Positions 20,284-29,289 of a stretch of DNA of 64,000 bases are shown here, in pieces. A program made the translations under genes and the position numbers. Position 1 is the stretch's first letter, and every line of letters begins with the position of its first letter. Source of the stretch: Diabrotica undecimpunctata (Eukaryota > Arthropoda > Insecta > Coleoptera > Chrysomelidae); the NCBI RefSeq assembly GCF_040954645.1, contig NC_092805.1, positions 18,936,741 to 19,000,740 of the forward strand. Direction: 5' to 3'. Below the pieces are notes generated by a model, which saw only the letters and a list, made by a program, of their open reading frames with translations, ran no database searches and was not told where the DNA came from.

Positions 20284-21159
20284 GTGAAGTACCTTGGTAT
20301 TACCCTTGACAAGTTAACATGGAACTCACACTTAGATGGTAGAGCTAAAAGAGCATATATTGCCTATGAGCAGTGTCGACGAACGGTCGGACGCACCTGG
20401 GGCCTCACGCCCAGGGTGATCGCCTGGGTCTACACCGCTGTCATTAGGCCAATGCTAACTTACGGAGCTATTGCTTGGGTACCAAAAGTGCTACAGGCAA
20501 CAGCGATTAACAAACTAAACCATATTCAGCGGATGGCTTGCATAAATATAACAGGTGCCATGAAAACAACACCAACTGCTGCAATGGAGTTGATCATTGG
20601 CATCACGCCTCTAGATATATATGTCAAAGAGGTGGCGCTAGTGACAATGATGCGACTGCGCTTAGCTGGTGCAAACCTTGATGTAGGAATGGGACAATTG
20701 AGATCTCGTTTCTGGCGAGAAGAGTTGGATGCGTTACCACTTCTACAGGCAGGCTGCGACTCAATTGAACCAAAGTTTGTCTTTAAGAAACCCTACAAAA
20801 TTGAAACAGGACAGTATATGGAGACAAACGTGGCAAATGCCTATTGCATATACACCGATGGCTCCAAATTGAAAGAAGGCTCAGGATGCGGGATATACTC
20901 CAGATCACTGAACCTAAGAATAAAGTGGGGTATGGGCAAAAATGCCAGTGTATTTCAGACAGAACTGACTGGTATCTCCATAGCCGCAAAAGAGATAAGC
21001 CAAAAAGGTATAGCAGGTAAAACTATAATCATCTGCACAGATAGCAGACAAGCGCTACTAACCTTGAATAGACCACGTGTCACACCTGCCCACATAAGAG
21101 AGATGTCTCCTGGTGACTTGTCCACCTTCCTAGAATTGGCAGGATGGACAATGAGCTAA
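20284..21159 (+). CDS. R1/LOA-type RT thumb and RNase H domain
   Basis: 291 codons, starting at GTG after the frameshift. 'KYLGITLDKLTWNSHLD' (res. 2-18) and 'WGLTPRVIAWVYTAVIRPML' (39-58) are the RT thumb. RNase H: 'YTDGSKLKEGSGCGIYS' (190-206), 'FQTELTGISIAAKE' (224-237) and 'CTDSRQALLTL' (251-261), giving three of the four catalytic acidic residues. The last catalytic part is lost where the frame ends in 'SPGDLSTFLELAGWTMS'. RNase H would remove template RNA during cDNA synthesis. Confidence 0.8.
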   Translation: MKYLGITLDKLTWNSHLDGRAKRAYIAYEQCRRTVGRTWGLTPRVIAWVYTAVIRPMLTYGAIAWVPKVLQATAINKLNHIQRMACINITGAMKTTPTAAMELIIGITPLDIYVKEVALVTMMRLRLAGANLDVGMGQLRSRFWREELDALPLLQAGCDSIEPKFVFKKPYKIETGQYMETNVANAYCIYTDGSKLKEGSGCGIYSRSLNLRIKWGMGKNASVFQTELTGISIAAKEISQKGIAGKTIIICTDSRQALLTLNRPRVTPAHIREMSPGDLSTFLELAGWTMS

Positions 21160-21284
21160 GGGTGACAGCTCCCTGGGAGGATGCACAATGGGCCAATTGT
21201 GGCCTAAGTGCTGTGAAACTTAACTCGCCCTCCCTACTCTACAGATACAGAAGCCCATTACTACATTGTTAAACAAACATATAA

Positions 21285-21814
21285 CAATTACTATTTTATC
21301 GGGAATAAGCCACAATTGAAGGTTAAAATAGGTTTAGTGATGTTTCTATTTCTACTTCGGAAATCGTTTTCAAAATACAAACATTAAAATTAAACAACTC
21401 AACTAAATTAAACAACTTTTGTTTTTTGTTACTTGGTGAAAAATTCTTCTAATAAATTAATTGTATCTGACTCATTGGTACTGACAATTAATACATATAT
21501 TATACATTTTAAAGTAGACGACTTAAAGATAGTGCCAATATTGCTGAGTTGCGTTCCTGGGACGTTTTATTGTAAGATAGTTCATTCGATTACATGAAAT
21601 CAACTTTTACTTAAGAATATCCGTCAGAAAAAAATCATAGCATGTAATTTGTCTTTAAAAAGACAACCACATGCCATGATGACAGCAAATTCTCCTGTTA
21701 GTGATTCTATAGTAAATCCATAAGGAAAAAAAAAGAAAAAAAGTCAGAAATTGGAAAGTTAATAAACTTATTTTACCCTTCAATTGTGGCTTATTCCCAT
21801 TTAAATAGTAATTA
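21285..21814. mobile_element. Foldback/MITE-like element, 530 bp
   Basis: The left end holds AATTACTATTTTATCGGGAA then TAAGCCACAATTGAAGG. The right end is the reverse complement form, CCTTCAATTGTGGCTTATTC then CCATTTAAATAGTAATTA. The arms include TTCGGAAATCG and AATACAAACATTA inward. Non-coding interior of about 400 bases. The right end continues with ACTTTAAAATGCCACAAG, as in the rc form at 22509-22545. Confidence 0.65.
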
Positions 21815-21829
21815 CTTTAAAATGCCACA

Positions 21830-22230
21830 AGAAAATAGCTTCAGAACAATATTAAACATATAACAAAATACCCACAAGGTGACAAAACAAGTAGGTACAC
21901 TGTCAAAACACACAATAAAAACAAAAACTAGTCATCATTGCAGAGACAATCCGGAAAAAATTCAAACAAAAGGCTACGAAAAAATAGATTTTCATTAGCA
22001 TAAGTCAAAAACATTTAATGATAATGTAGATCGAACTTTAAATGAACTTTTTGCATAATCATACTGTTAACCTTTTGTCAATTAAAAATAAATTGTGAGT
22101 ACAGTGACTTTAATGCTATCGAAAAAAATTGATACACCCAACAATCAGTACTATTTGTATTACTCTAAGATAGCAATCACTTATTTGAAAGTATTTAGAT
22201 TCTTATAATTCTGATAATAAATTTACGATT
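21830..22230. other. No gene seen; one shared repeat word
   Basis: AT-rich spacer. TAGCTTCAGAACAATATTAA at 21837-21856 recurs in the 26036-26085 insertion. Confidence 0.6.
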
Positions 22231-22544
22231 CAGTGGCGCACCTAGAATTTGTCTTAGGGGGGGTTTTGAAATTTTTTTATGCTACCTCTATTTTGAGTCC
22301 CTAAAATTTGGGTTTTAGTTTAATTTAAAGTACCAAAGATAGCGGTGCCAAAGATTCAGGTATCTATTATCCTGCCTACCAACTAAAACCACCCTCTCTT
22401 ACTTGTGCGTAGTTGACTGTCGCACGTACCGTTCTCCGAAAGTGGGGTGGCCACTGTAAGGCTGACGACATTTTTGGAACACTCGCTTCTCGTATCTAGA
22501 TCTTATCTATTGTTCTGAAGCTATTTTCTTCTGGCATTTTAAAG

Positions 22545-22719
22545 TAATCACTATTTTAATGGGAATAAACCACAATTGAAGGTTAAAATAAGGTTATTGA
22601 CGTATTAATGGTTGGAGTGTAAACAAATTATCAGTGCAAGATCAAAGATCAAAAATTCAAACGTCAATAAACTTATTTTAACCTTCAATTGCGACTTATT
22701 CCCATTAAAATAGTAATTA
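22545..22719. mobile_element. Compact 175-bp foldback MITE
   Basis: Terminal arms of about 60 bp are reverse complements: TAATCACTATTTTAATGGGA on the left and CCCATTAAAATAGTAATTA at the right, each followed inward by an AACCTTCAATTG or AATTGAAGGTT word and by AACGTCAATAA/TTATTGACGT. Non-coding. It is the most complete small copy of the dispersed family. Confidence 0.8.
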
Positions 22720-22735
22720 GATCTTATCTCTGTCG

Positions 22736-23260
22736 TTAACTCGGTTGGTGTTTCTCTTCTTCTTCGTTCTTTTTAATGACTGCTCGGATGTAATTGTGAA
22801 CACTATTCCATCCCTCCGTATTTCCTGTCATCTTCACGATCATCTCTCTTACAGTCACAGGGTTCGTACCTATTTCTTTATACATTTTATTTCTCTCCAC
22901 TGTACATCTATTACACTCCAGCATTGTGTGAGTAACAATTTCGGAATATTCGCAGTATAGGAATTTATCTGTATCTGTCTTTCTGAACCTATGAAGATAC
23001 GCCCTAAAACAGACAATCTACCCAGTCCCTTAGGCTCGGGATCAGCATCTTTGTCCACTGAGCAACATCTTCCTTGTTGTTCCACTCTTCTTGCCATCTT
23101 TCCATTGATCTTTTCCTTTCTTCTTTTTTTTTTATAGCTGTTGTCAAATGCTTCTTCTCCCATAGAGATGTCTCTTTTCTACTGCTAACACATGCAGAGG
23201 AACACAGCCCGTGATAGTCCACAAGGCCGCCGCAGATACAGTCCTGTAGGCGCATGCTAC
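22736..23260 (-). pseudogene. R1-clade LINE C-terminus
   Basis: Minus strand, several frames. 'RKRSMERWQEEWNNKED' and 'WTKMLIPSLRDWVDCLF' (in 23004-23255) are followed by 'FLYCEYSEIVTHTMLECNRC', a Cys/His-type C-terminal motif, and 'YIRAVIKKNEEEEK' near 22750. R1 and TRAS type elements have this WQxxW...TxxLIPxLxxWV...C..C...E...H...C tail after RNase H. The left (5') end of the fragment starts near 23260. Frameshifted; not functional. Confidence 0.75.
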
Positions 23261-23548
23261 TCGCAACAAACTCGTTCTGTCTACTTTTTCATAAGCATAA
23301 TATTAGGTATCGATATCTAAATATAATGAAAAATATTATTACTTATTGTGTATTTATACAATAATACAATAATTATTGTGTTCTACATATTTAAAGTGGT
23401 AATTTAATTATTCAATCAGCGTTTTGGATTTTTTGTACTATGTGTGAAAGACAAGTTACATTTTTCTACTATTCTTTATATATTGTTTACTTTATACGCC
23501 CTGGGGGGGGTTTAACCCCCAAACCCCCCTCCCCTGGGTGCGCCACAG

Positions 23549-24194
23549 GGCTAGATAAAAAGTTCTCTACTTACTACTAAAAAACTTGTTTATTAAACAA
23601 CTGTATTAATTATTTTTATTACAAACTGTTTTATGTAACTACTCGATTCCATCCTTGAAGTATTTCAATACAAACCGTTTTATGTAATTACTTGATTCCT
23701 TCCTTGGAGATTTTGGAGGTGGTCAAAGAAGTTCGTTATGCCATACACCCATGTCTATTTATAGACTTTATGGTCAATATGCGAATATTGCAATAATAAT
23801 TTTGTTTCTGATAGAGCCTGTCTTCGATTATGTGATGTAGAAAGAAAGTTATTCTCTGATTGGATATCTCATCAAGTAGCCGATATGTCCCAAGTCTTTA
23901 TTATTCTTTATCGACTCCTCATTAACCAGAGATCTATCCCTTTCATCAGATTAACTAGAGATGGATCCTTTTACGTTTGACCTCTAGATCTGTTAAGTAT
24001 TTGAGGGACTGTGTGTGAATCTCACCCCCAGCTGCTAGTTTTTGCCTTTGAGTACATTGAATCCTTAGTTATACTGTGACCGTCAGCCTTGCCTTGCTCC
24101 TGAAGAATCATACATAGCTAACATACTACAAACATACAGAAACACTGATATTTATCCACATACGAGCCAATATAAAAAACGCGAGCCAAATTGA
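23549..24194. other. No gene; 49-bp tandem pair inside
   Basis: Contains two direct 49-bp units (23621-23669 and 23670-23718), each beginning ACAAAC and holding GTTTTATGTAA and TTGATTCC/TCGATTCC. Otherwise AT-rich sequence without a recognisable gene. Confidence 0.5.
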
Positions 24195-24325
24195 GAAGAT
24201 GACTATTTAACTATTTCCTTCAATCCTTGTGATCCACATCTCAAAGGCTTCTAGTTTTTTCATTAATGTATGTTAGAGTCCAGTTGTTTACTCCATATAA
24301 GAATGTGGAGAATATATAAAAACGT
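24195..24325 (-). pseudogene. LINE-B fragment (thumb region)
   Basis: On the minus strand: 'YGVNNWTLT', a slip, then 'MKKLEAFEMWITR'. Compare 'YGKETWTLKKTSINKLEAFE' in the 13613-15190 copy. A short decayed piece, extending perhaps to 24500 without clear motifs. Confidence 0.6.
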
Positions 24326-25165
24326 AATAATCTAGTTTTTAGTTGTAGTAGCATCACCAAGTACATCAAGATTTATTAAACTGCTTACACATACAGCAAA
24401 TTATAAAATATTTTTTACTTTATCGTCACCTAAATTCACTTTTTCATGTCTGTAGGAGAATTTACCTAATTTTTCTTTTTATTCGTGTCATGCTTCTTTT
24501 GAATTTTGTCGTTTCGTTAATGCTAAGCTGTTCTATTTGTTATATGAGGGTCTCAGCACATTTCTGGTTTATCTCTGGACTACAGCGGTGTCATAAAAGC
24601 ATATTTGTTAAATATATAGAATTCCCTTTATATTATAGAAAGCGACTCTTTCATTTTCGATGTATTCGTATTCCCGTTGTGTCACCTTGAGAAAATACAC
24701 TCATGTTTCACTTTACGACATATCTCCACACTTCTATTGTCTTCTGATCAACTTCATAAAGTCGTTAAAATTGTTTCGTCATTTTTAAAGTGCAGCCTAG
24801 GTAGCTCACAGGTATTAAGTGTATCTGCCTCTGTAATTGAATTCTGTGGGTTCGATCTCTGCTATACAAATCAAAAAGTATGTCATTGTGGGCGTAGGAA
24901 ATTTCGACACTAAGCAGGTAGCGACTAAAATTTAATAGCAATTTTCGACACCAGCCCCAATTCCCGTTTTTATCTTACAGGTATATTCGACACCAAATAA
25001 ATATAGCTGCGACATAAATAAAATACCATAATTAATTAATTTATTTATTTTAATAAAAGTAATGTGCATTTTATTTCTTTACAACTGTAATAATATCTAA
25101 ATATAATACAACTAGTACCTAATTTTTGTACATTTTACCGTTAATATATACTTGTATACAATGAT

Positions 25166-26026
25166 TTATTTGCTATTATAGGAATGATAAGATACAGCTT
25201 TTATAAAATCTAACCTACGTATTTGTTGGGATCGTAGTTTATCCATCATTTTCTCCAAAAATGCCAATTTAGCCTTAACAGTAGTATCTTTGATTTTTGC
25301 TGGTATATGTAAACTATTTATTTTGACATAAGTGTCTACTTGAAATTCTTTTAACTTTTCAATAAAAATAAAAATAGAAGGATGTGTTGAATAAAAAGAA
25401 GAATTAAATCTCGAATGAACCGATTCACAGGCATTTGTGGTCCTCGCAATAGACGGATTCTGATTAGACCATATGTGTGGTGGAAATAGAGCGCTATCGA
25501 AAATGTAATTTTCCAGTAAATAATCTGCATATATATCAAGTGTTGCGTTTATACGTTTATATGACATTAAATCATAAAGAAAGCATTCTTTAACTTCTGC
25601 TGGATTTAAATAAGTTAAACCAAACGTATGCCTTAACCATTTTCCAATTTCTGAATTTGTATCCTTATATTCTTGTACCAAACCCAAAGATTGAATTTTT
25701 TTAAACCAGTTTTGGTGTAAGTGAAAACGGCATCCACTAATTTTTGCATTGGGCCACATATACAATAAAGCACAGTGAATTGCTTTTTCAAAGTCCACAA
25801 ATATTTCAGTTGGCTCTAATGATAATTGAAATGTTTCAAAAATCTTAGACCTTAATAAAGAAAATAAATTTTTGTATGTCATTGACAATTTGTCCTTTAA
25901 CAAACAGTATGCTAAAGGAACATAATGTCCATTTTCCAAGCCATGTATAGTAAATAATTGTAGAAAATATTTGGTACTGTATGAAAATGTACCATCCATA
26001 TACAAAGTTTTTAATTTACACAACAA
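25166..26026 (-). CDS. MULE transposase catalytic half (element 1)
   Basis: 286 codons. Catalytic landmarks: 'YMDGTF' (D11), 'FVDFEKAIH' (D78), 'ISGCRFHLHQNWFKK' (96-110) and 'TTNACESVHSRF' (E201), matching D175, D241 and E364 of the element-2 protein. This is the DDE domain of Mutator-like transposases, which cut and join the element ends. The true start is lost: the frame begins just after the 50-bp insertion at 26036-26085, and the N-terminal part is in 26034-26618. Without the insertion and one copy of its duplication, the two parts join in frame. Confidence 0.85.
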   Translation of the reverse strand: MLCKLKTLYMDGTFSYSTKYFLQLFTIHGLENGHYVPLAYCLLKDKLSMTYKNLFSLLRSKIFETFQLSLEPTEIFVDFEKAIHCALLYMWPNAKISGCRFHLHQNWFKKIQSLGLVQEYKDTNSEIGKWLRHTFGLTYLNPAEVKECFLYDLMSYKRINATLDIYADYLLENYIFDSALFPPHIWSNQNPSIARTTNACESVHSRFNSSFYSTHPSIFIFIEKLKEFQVDTYVKINSLHIPAKIKDTTVKAKLAFLEKMMDKLRSQQIRRLDFIKAVSYHSYNSK

Positions 26027-26033
26027 ACGAATA

Positions 26034-26618
26034 TTAATAAATATAAAATAAATAATAAATAAATAGCTTCAGAACAATATTAAGAAAACGAATATTTGTC
26101 TCGCATGAAAATATAATTACATTAAATTCAGGATGATTTAAAAACAAAAAACTTTCATTGCGACAGGTTTTAGGAGAATAATTACTAACCGCGTTATGGA
26201 CTTCTGATATGCTTCTTGGTAACGGACCTGGTAACAGTTTACGACGACAGTTGTAAATGTTCTTTCTTGTGCTAGCTATGTCAGGAACCGTCAGCAAATT
26301 GGCATCACACTCAACAACAGCAGTTCTTGTAATTTTGGCAGGCTTTTCCGATATGTCCTCTTGGGCTTTTCTTTTACATGCATTGGTTACCATCTTTACT
26401 TCAAGCTTTTTTGGATCGGCTTCATGATTATGTACCAAATCACTTCTTGTGATGGTGAGGTCCTCACAGCCTATTGTAAACACTTTTGCGGAACACTTAG
26501 TGTTTCTTTGGATGCAGCGCCAAAATATCTCGCCGCTTTTTAACACTTTCTGTTTCGAGAACGAATGATGCTCCACCACTAATAAATCTCGACCACGGGA
26601 ACTTTTTATCAAACTCAT
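26034..26618 (-). CDS. FLYWCH-type zinc finger half of the element-1 transposase
   Basis: 194 codons from a proper ATG at 26618. The FLYWCH-type motif reads 'FSKQKVLKSGEIFWRCIQRN' with CxxxxxCxA, then 'DLVHNHEADPKK' supplying the histidine pair. In MULE transposases this N-terminal zinc finger recognises the element ends. A basic stretch 'CKRKAQEDISEKPAKI' follows. The final residues ('NIVLKLFIYYLFYIY') are encoded by the inserted 50 bp and are not transposase. Otherwise the reading is intact and colinear with element 2. Confidence 0.85.
   Translation of the reverse strand: MSLIKSSRGRDLLVVEHHSFSKQKVLKSGEIFWRCIQRNTKCSAKVFTIGCEDLTITRSDLVHNHEADPKKLEVKMVTNACKRKAQEDISEKPAKITRTAVVECDANLLTVPDIASTRKNIYNCRRKLLPGPLPRSISEVHNAVSNYSPKTCRNESFLFLNHPEFNVIIFSCETNIRFLNIVLKLFIYYLFYIY
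26036..26085 (-). mobile_element. 50-bp retroposed insertion with 11-bp target duplication
   Basis: The inserted 50 bp are flanked by AAACGAATATT at 26025-26035 and 26086-26096. On the minus strand it reads TTAATATTGTTCTGAAGC then a T/A-rich (TTTA)-like tail. The first part matches, in complement, 21837-21856. Tail plus long duplication suggests LINE-driven retroposition of a tiny 3' end. Confidence 0.8.
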
Positions 26619-26900
26619 TTTTTAAATATCCGTATACGTGCACAAGTCAACGTCAAACAAGAAATAAATTACAACTGAAATAATTTAGTCACAAGTACAC
26701 AAGTGCCACGCCCCCCGCCGTGACAATAAATATTGGGAAAACCCGCTTGTCCTGCTTGGGTGCAAATGTCCATCGCCGCTAATTACGTACCTACCTACTT
26801 TACGCCGCGGTGTCGAAATTTCCTATAATAAAATTTGACCCTTCGATTACCCCAGGTACAAAGACAATTTGGTGTCGAAAGTTCGCCCGCCGGTCATTGT

Positions 26901-27330
26901 TACCCTACGCTCAAATTTGGGTATGATCATCCTTGAATCTCTCGGAATGCTTGCACATAGAAACTAATATTGTACTAAAAAAGTATTAATATAAGTAATT
27001 ATACTAGACAAATATGGACGTATTAATAAACTATACTAGACAAATATAAACGAAACCAATGGATTTCTGTCACCTTTGCTCGCGACTACAGAGAATGCTG
27101 TATATTCTGCATCATAATCCGGATGAAAATTGCATCTTACACCGCATTCAATGCTTTGTAGGCTGCGCTGCTCAGAATCGGAGGAGATGTCTGTGTGGTT
27201 ATTTGCATCATTCTTACTAGCACATAAACAAAAGAAAAATTGAAAAGAAGACAAATTAGGAGATGATAGTTACTAATGTTAAACTAGAAATATTGAATAA
27301 AATAAACAAAGAAAACACATTATCAAAAAT
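26901..27330. other. No gene seen
   Basis: Spacer between the two MULE elements. A 72-aa minus-strand frame at 27036-27254 has no recognisable motif and I do not support it as a gene. Confidence 0.5.
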
Positions 27331-29046
27331 TACATGATTTGGACGCTAAATTTAAAATTCGACACTAAAAAATAAAATTACCTGTTTCTGCATACATGAT
27401 TTGGACGCTGGGTGTAATTGAAATGTAAATGGAAAGTCAGGTAATAAAATTCTAGAGATTAAGCTTGATAAGGTTTATTTGTCACTTTGAAATAAATACG
27501 ACATACATTTTACGAAATGGAATCGATCGATACAGTTAGTTTGATACTCATGTATCCTATTTCTAACGAACATAATTTTTTTTCTACTCTTTGGATCTTT
27601 AAGTCTATTACTTTCACTATTACAGACACTATTAATTTTAATGTAAGTTTCAGTTTGAAAATTTTTTAAAACATCAATAAAATGGAAAATATTTGGATGA
27701 TCATGGTAAAAATTATCATTAAAACGCGAGTGGAACGATTCACAAGCATTAGTTGTTAATTGTAAACTCTCACTCATCGCAGCCCACATCTCCGACGGAA
27801 ATGTTGCGTGGTCGCCAATGTAGTTGTCCAATAAGTAGTCGGAAAACTTTTCAATTTTTGAATCCTTTGGTTGAATAGCCATAAAATCATATATGAAAGA
27901 TTCTTCGACTTCTGAGGGAGGTAAAAATGGCAGCCCAAAAATATATTTCAGCCATTTAGATATTTCACTGTCTGCCAATTTATATTCCCGAATTAAGCCA
28001 CAACCACCGATATTACGATACCAAGCTTGCATAAGATGAAAACGGCACCCTTTAATGTGCACATTTGGAAATTCAAAACGCGCAGCATTGTGGATAGCAA
28101 TTTCAAAATCGGAGAAAATGATTTTTGGATTGAATTTTAGACCAATTACTTCACATTTGCGTTTCAAAACATTAAATAGTTTTATATAGGTTTGTTCCGA
28201 TTTGTCGGGAAGTAAACAATAACACAATGGTATATAATGTCCATTGATAAATACATGTATGGTAAAATATTGCTTGAAATATTGAGCACAGTAACTAAAT
28301 GTACCGTCCATATAAATCGTTTCACTGCCGCACAGAAAACGCATGTTAGTGTTACACGAGAAGATGATAATGTTAGAACTGAGTTCAACCGCAAATATAA
28401 AATTCTCGTCTTTAAGTGTTTTGATATTCATAATATTTACCGCAGCAATAGTTTCTTCTTTACTTTTGGGCAGTTTCGGTTGAGCCATTCGCCGTTCACT
28501 GTATATTTGATTTCGTCTTAAATTAACGTTTTTAACAGACATGTGTCTCAAGCAATCTACATTTTCTTTCAACGCACTATGTATGATTTTGGACGGCCTT
28601 TCGGTCAAATTATCCTTAGCCTTCCTTTTGGCACTGCTACGCACAATCTGTCTATTAAGCGTCTTGATATCACACTCGTGATTATGTTCTAGATTACTTC
28701 GGATCACTAACTTTTCTGGCCCTTTCGTGAATATCTTCGCTTTACACGACCGTTTTACGCACCTCCAATACGTTTCTCCCGATTTTAGTACTGTATCTTG
28801 AGAAAAAGTAAAACTGTTCACTTTGAGCAAAATTTTACCACGATTACTTACTAACGTTGAAATTTTCTATGTTCACTTTTCACTATTCTCTGACACACTA
28901 ATAACTAGTAACTAAGTAAATTTCAATGACCATCATTAAACCCTAATTATATCTAATATCTGGTACCTGCGATAATCCTTCCGGCAGCGTCCAAAACAAG
29001 GGTACTTTTAAGACCCTCAGGTACTTCAGCGTCGAAAACATGCCCG
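27331..29046 (-). mobile_element. FLYWCH-MULE transposon 2
   Basis: About 1.7 kb. Each end holds two copies of a TTTGGACGCT/TTTCGACGCT-type word: CATGATTTGGACGCT at 27333 and 27394 on the left, and complements at 28984 and 29026 on the right (the outer one reads CATGTTTTCGACGCT on the minus strand). The paired inverted words mark terminal and subterminal repeats. The exact ends are uncertain and no target duplication was found. It encodes the long minus-strand transposase below. The end motif (GACGCT) differs from element 1 (GACACC), so these are different subfamilies. Confidence 0.65.
27475..28830 (-). CDS. FLYWCH-MULE transposase, long open frame without AUG
   Basis: 451 codons without a stop. 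The FLYWCH finger (W22, C24, C29, H49, H51; 'YWRCVKRSCKAK', 'LEHNHECD') is at the N-terminus, then a basic linker and a MULE DDE domain: 'YMDGTF' (D175), 'FSDFEIAIH' (D241), 'KGCRFHLMQAWYRN' (260-273) and 'TTNACESFHSRF' (E364). The frame continues about 12 codons upstream of the TTG at 28830 ('LVSNRGKILLKVNSF') to a TAG, with no ATG. The position that is Met in element 1 appears to be ATT-like here. The first in-frame Met is residue 97, which would drop the finger. It may be start-lost, or spliced from an upstream exon. Confidence 0.85.
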   Translation of the reverse strand: MLKVNSFTFSQDTVLKSGETYWRCVKRSCKAKIFTKGPEKLVIRSNLEHNHECDIKTLNRQIVRSSAKRKAKDNLTERPSKIIHSALKENVDCLRHMSVKNVNLRRNQIYSERRMAQPKLPKSKEETIAAVNIMNIKTLKDENFIFAVELSSNIIIFSCNTNMRFLCGSETIYMDGTFSYCAQYFKQYFTIHVFINGHYIPLCYCLLPDKSEQTYIKLFNVLKRKCEVIGLKFNPKIIFSDFEIAIHNAARFEFPNVHIKGCRFHLMQAWYRNIGGCGLIREYKLADSEISKWLKYIFGLPFLPPSEVEESFIYDFMAIQPKDSKIEKFSDYLLDNYIGDHATFPSEMWAAMSESLQLTTNACESFHSRFNDNFYHDHPNIFHFIDVLKNFQTETYIKINSVCNSESNRLKDPKSRKKIMFVRNRIHEYQTNCIDRFHFVKCMSYLFQSDK

Positions 29047-29137
29047 TCCTTTTCACCAAAATACATACATACTCAAAAAAAAAACAGGACACAATCATAC
29101 TTACCTTCGTAATTCGCACTAACTGTGCGCAAGTATT

Positions 29138-29225
29138 GATAAGGGTTCAAGAGAAAAGAAGATTGTTAGAGAAACCAAAAATGTTATGTTGTTACATACA
29201 AACATACGAAATTTAGTTTTGTTAC
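29138..29225 (+). repeat. 88-bp direct repeat, copy 1
   Basis: Begins GATAAGGGTTCAAGAGAAAA and ends TTTAGTTTTGTTAC. The same sequence recurs at 30035-30122 with two or three differences by eye, 897 bases away. Its right edge touches the inverted repeat at 29225. Confidence 0.85.
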
Positions 29226-29289
29226 AGTACGTAAATCTTTCAGCTGGACTTAGGTAATATACATTGGTAATATACATTGAGGTAAGTGT

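Larger units (their letters stand above)
19485..21270 (+). mobile_element. R1/LOA-type LINE, RT plus RNase H, nearly open
   Basis: Two long open frames (19536-20279 and 20284-21159) split by a single frameshift in a T run near 20270. The 5' side starts mid-RT at 'RWREVRVVFIPKPGR' and the 3' side ends inside RNase H, with about 100 bases of trailing sequence. It shares 'TWGLTPRVIAWVYTAVIRPM' with the 5216-6750 element. It is flanked on the left by degenerate satellite and on the right by a foldback element. Confidence 0.8.
22231..23548. mobile_element. Possible DNA transposon bounded by CAGTGGCGCACC inverted ends
   Basis: Left end CAGTGGCGCACCTAG followed by a G run. Right end CTGGGTGCGCCACAG preceded by C-rich CCCCAAACCCCCCTCCCCTG. 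The 12-bp ends are inverted with one mismatch. The C/G-rich subterminal tracts also correspond. The flanking 8-mers differ (TTACGATT and GGCTAGAT), so either the copy has decayed or the ends belong to two separate insertions. Inside lie the 175-bp foldback element and an R1 fragment. Confidence 0.4.
24890..26892 (-). mobile_element. FLYWCH-MULE transposon 1, with 8-bp target duplication
   Basis: About 2.0 kb, flanked by GTCATTGT at 24882-24889 and 26893-26900. The ends carry GGGCG followed a few bases on by TTTCGACAC, in inverted orientation. The word TTTCGACACC or TTCGACACC recurs near each end (24900, 24953 and 24985 on the left; complements at 26812 and 26872 on the right), typical subterminal binding-site repeats. 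It encodes a minus-strand FLYWCH and MULE transposase, split into two frames by a 50-bp insertion. The duplication length and DDE type fit Mutator-like elements. Confidence 0.75.

Noticed and set aside
28237..28521. 94-codon plus frame
   Set aside because: Antisense to the FLYWCH-MULE transposase.
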